From Brachypodius melanocephalos (lineage: Eukaryota > Chordata > Aves > Passeriformes > Pycnonotidae): a stretch of 64,000 bases of DNA. Location of the stretch: NCBI GenBank assembly GCA_013398615.1, contig VZSR01000520.1, forward strand, positions 32,715,268 to 32,779,267, read 5' to 3'. This document shows, in pieces, positions 60,401 through 64,000 of the stretch; position 1 is the stretch's first letter; every line of letters begins with the position of its first letter. The notes below the pieces were generated by a model. The model did not search any database. It was not told where the DNA came from and worked only from the letters and a program-made list of their open reading frames with translations. A program made the translations under genes and the position numbers.

Positions 60401-63400
60401 GGTTTGACTTCCTTCTTCTTACAAGGGGATTATTCACTTCACAGGCTATATAAATCTGTTATTTGTATAGAAAACTCCTATTCACTTAAATGGGAATTAT
60501 GAACATGTATTGGCATGAGAATATAATTATTTGGGAGAATTCTACTGTAAACAGAGAATAAAAGCAGAAGCAGAACCAAAAACTTATGAACTATACCAAG
60601 TGTTCAGAGTCAGCATACACAACACCTGTATAACTCAAAGAAAGGCTGTACAGGTTTAACTTCCTGAAATAAGCTGATGGATGGAACAGTCAATTTGCTA
60701 TTAAAGACAGATGTTCAAGTTCAGTCACAAAAATACATTCCTGTATACTAAAATAAAATTATCTCAGCTAGTCAGAATCTCTGGGGTACTGAGCACTATG
60801 TACTATTTTTTCCTGACTACTTAACTCAGTTTATGTTGATTAAAGATACTTTGCACTGGATAGGATTCCTCAGTCATGTAAGATGGAATCTTCCTATACT
60901 GTGGCTAGCCAAAACCCATTATTAATAATTAAAAGGCATATGCATATATACAGATTATTTCCTAGTATTTGGGCACTTTACATGAGTTTGATCAGCTGGT
61001 ACACTTCCACTGGTTTGATAAGCTCTTCTTTTAAGAACCTCTAAGCAACTTCACTGTGGCAAGGTGAACACTAGTCAGTTTTTTTCACTTATAAATTAAG
61101 CAAAATAATTTAGGGAATAATTTAGGGAAAAAATTCCAGAAAATTAAGAACACAATGTTAACAACCAATTCACAGATTTATTTTTTTCTCATACCAAAAA
61201 CAATGGGTTTTACTGAATGTCTTCTAATTAGTTTTAACTTTGTTTTGCAGTGCAAGACTGATGCACTATTTAATCATAATGGAAACAGCTAAATTTTTTT
61301 CCCACAATAAAATCCAAATGTAGCTTGAACAGATTTTGCAGAAGAATAGCATGTAATTCTTCAAGGAGCACAAAATTCAAATACCTCCAGATATTTTTCA
61401 AAGTAAAGCAAGGACTACTTGGATTCTCTGTTGATAAAACCAATCTACACAGATCATAAATCAAATGCAAATCTTCCAACTCTCATCACTGGGCCATACA
61501 ATCATTTCTCTAGACAATTCCTTTTTAATTGCAAAGTGAAGAGTTTTTTTTTCTTTGCATTCAAAATTGAGATTATTTGGTAAACCTTGATACTTAGGTA
61601 ACTGGCTTTTTCACTTCTTCAAAGACATTTGGGGATTTAGCTCACCTCTGAGAGGAAAAATTAATTAACTTAAACTGGTAAAGGGAGACCATTCTTTTCC
61701 ATCATGTTGTTCCAGTCTACAGCTTGCAATATAAGTAACTAATAATAACTAAACTTATGATTGGAAAGAATGAAGTCTGAAATTTCAGGGTTTTCTGTCT
61801 CAAGGTTAATGCCCTCTACTAATGTACATTCCAATGGGCAAAAATGTTAGCTTCAAAAAGTCCTGGTTTAGAAAATGGGTTTTTTTTAAAGGTAATGTTA
61901 AATTTAAACTTTTCTGTAAACTAATTTATTCTGCATATATGCTAAACAGAGAGAAGGAGCTGCCAGAGCAAAGTCCCTTGCTATAGCTTTTCATTTTGAC
62001 TCCTGGCTTCTCCCTTCTCCCAAATCACACAAGTTGACAAAATGAAAGGACAAATGAAAATTAAAGGCTCTTTTTTTACAAAAAAGAGCTCTGGAATTTG
62101 TAATATTTACATTCATATCACAAGTTATTAGACTGACAAACAGAAAAACGTAATTGCATTCTGTTCATTTATCCAAAACATATATGGAAGATGTCTGTAT
62201 AAAAATCTCAGAATTTCTCCTTCAGTGGCAATTACAAGGTGATAGTTGTGAGCTTTGGATTAAAAATGTTTCATTTCAATAGTTTCCTTCCTGGCTCGCT
62301 CCCTTGGAAGCATAATTTAGATTTATTTACTGTCTGTATTGAATACAAAAAATAATTCTTCACTTCTCATTCTGTAAAGGACTACTTTGTAAATACTTTT
62401 TTAGGTTGCTTCCCATTTTGAATACATACAGATCTAAAATAGGTTATCTACTTTTGCATCTGTCTATATGTCCCTATACACACACAAAAAAACCCCTCAA
62501 GAAAAGAATAACTAACAAACTAAATAAATAAAATTGCAGGCAGTTTTATCCCAACACCTGGTTGTGAATTATATCTGGGAGTGTATGCAGAATACCAAAA
62601 TAATTTTCAAAAGATAAACTGCTGGGATCTTTTCATGCAAGAGATCTCAGCACATGGAGTAAGTAATGGTTTTATCTGCTTGCAAATCTTTAAAACTTCT
62701 GGTGAAAAATTTTAGCTGAAATTCCTGGTTGTTTAATTTTATGATCTCTTGGCACAGCCATTCGTCTGTAAGGTACATTAATGACAGCACTGCCCCTTTC
62801 ACAGCCACAAAGAGCCAACTTCAGGGAGTGTAAGAACAGAATAAGAATGGAGCATTATTCTCCAGAGGCATCTCCCAACCTTCTGTGCTGTGCAGTTCAG
62901 GGAGCAGCTGAGTCAGAAGTGTTTTCACAAGCAACCATGATGGACTTTTTTTCTGAGTAATTTACCTAGCACAAAAACATGCTAGGAAAGAACTCTTAGT
63001 AAAGGATAGAAACAGTTTTCAAATGCATTTTGTGCTGCTGAGTATCCATAATGCTGTTACACAACCAAATTAGATACACAGTACACATCTTTTCACATAA
63101 AAATATTATCTATAAACATTATTATTCAGAAATGATAAATAATTCAAATTACAGACCTAAGCGCTGCCTCACAGTGGTGCCATTTTGTGTTTCCAATAGA
63201 AGTTAAAATAAGAATTCCAATTTCAATGATATAGCATGGTAATTTTGCTGCTAGAGAATACTACATCATTGGTAGAGCTGCTGTTTAACACTGCAAGCAA
63301 ATCTTAGACCATCTGAATCTGAATGCAATCTGAGTTCCAGTCACGGAGGCAGCTCAGTCTACAAGCCTGAAGGGTGGCCCAGCAGCCCAAGGATTTGTTG

Positions 63401-64000
63401 TGCTGCAAATTTAACAGCATGTTTTTGCATTTGCATATAATCTGAGCAGAGCAGGTGCAGAATTCATAACCTAATGCAGGCACCTACACTGGAGACTCCT
63501 GCATGAACACCACGTGGACCCAGAGCTCAGATCCTCGGGCAGAAGAAGTGCATTGGCAAAATGCTGCAGCCAAGGCAGAAATGCTCCCTTCACCCACGAG
63601 CTTTATCAGCTCCAGCATCCTCAGGCACCTGTGCCATGAGCTCACTGCACTCTGCTCCTTGTTGGACCTCTACTACAACACTGAGATGTTTTGTGTCACA
63701 GACATCAAGCACTTGGGCAAGCTCTCTGACTCAGTGAAGTCAAGCTGCCCTTAGAAGCTCCAAAGCATGGAGGAAAGGAGGATGAGGTTTGATCACATCC
63801 TCCCAAATACTCTAGCATTCATTCATGTCAACTCAGAGTGAGAACTGCAATATTTGTCCCTTAACCCTTTTCTACCCATTAAAAAGCTACTATTTAATAG
63901 TAAAGAGGTAAATCCCTCACTTCTATTGCAAATTGCAACTACTTTTCCAAGCAGCTTAAGTTATTAAAATGTATTTAATCCTGGACTTCATGTACATGAA
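57429..64000 (-). other. EML5: Probable EML5 intron to the window edge
   Basis: No EML5 exon was recognised in these 6.5 kb. The sequence is AT-rich with short open frames. The stretch at about 63,340-63,760 is less AT-rich and has an 83-codon plus-strand open frame (63,503-63,754) of unknown nature that resembles no family I recognise. Confidence 0.6.

Overview
The window is vertebrate nuclear DNA, almost certainly from a bird and probably a songbird. The genes are split by GT-AG introns, the background is AT-rich with one sharp CpG island, and the recognisable repeats are avian: CR1 LINE 3' ends and one LTR-type repeat. No bacterial-style operon, CRISPR array, tRNA or rRNA gene was seen. 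Gene identities rest on my memory of the mammalian proteins and on checking that every exon junction keeps the reading frame; no database search was run.

Layout. Positions 1-8,500 are intergenic and upstream: a decayed CR1 next to a small GC-rich block (1.0-1.26 kb), a CpG-enriched patch (3.4-4.1 kb) that could hold a divergent first exon, a perfect 16-bp hairpin (4.4 kb), and an LTR-like repeat (7.38-8.44 kb). A CpG island (8.6-9.15 kb) carries the start of ZC3H14 on the + strand. ZC3H14 runs to a stop at 30,852 in 17 coding exons and encodes about 730 residues: an N-terminal PWI-like fold, a long charged linker with a basic nuclear signal, and five C-terminal CCCH zinc fingers that bind poly(A).

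From 56,974 down to 39,968 on the - strand lie the last 15 recognised coding exons of EML5. They encode about 635 residues, which is the third HELP/WD-repeat EMAP module and the C-terminus. They include a 21-nt microexon. Upstream exons lie beyond position 64,000 or were not recognised; 57.4-64 kb looks like intron.

The two genes are convergent. Candidate poly(A) signals for ZC3H14 lie at 31,107 and 31,633 (+), and a candidate for EML5 at 31,719-31,724 (-). EML5 may therefore carry an untranslated tail of about 8 kb that ends almost against ZC3H14. The same gene order (ZC3H14 followed by convergent EML5) is known in mammals. The two proteins act separately: ZC3H14 in nuclear poly(A) RNA control, EML5 on microtubules.

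The most informative observations are: (1) the last ZC3H14 coding exon contributes only 7 nt, and its upstream splice donor overlaps an in-frame TGA that would otherwise be taken as the stop; (2) the EML5 microexon has UGC motifs just upstream of its acceptor, as in SRRM4-regulated neural microexons; (3) the two transcripts end very close together.
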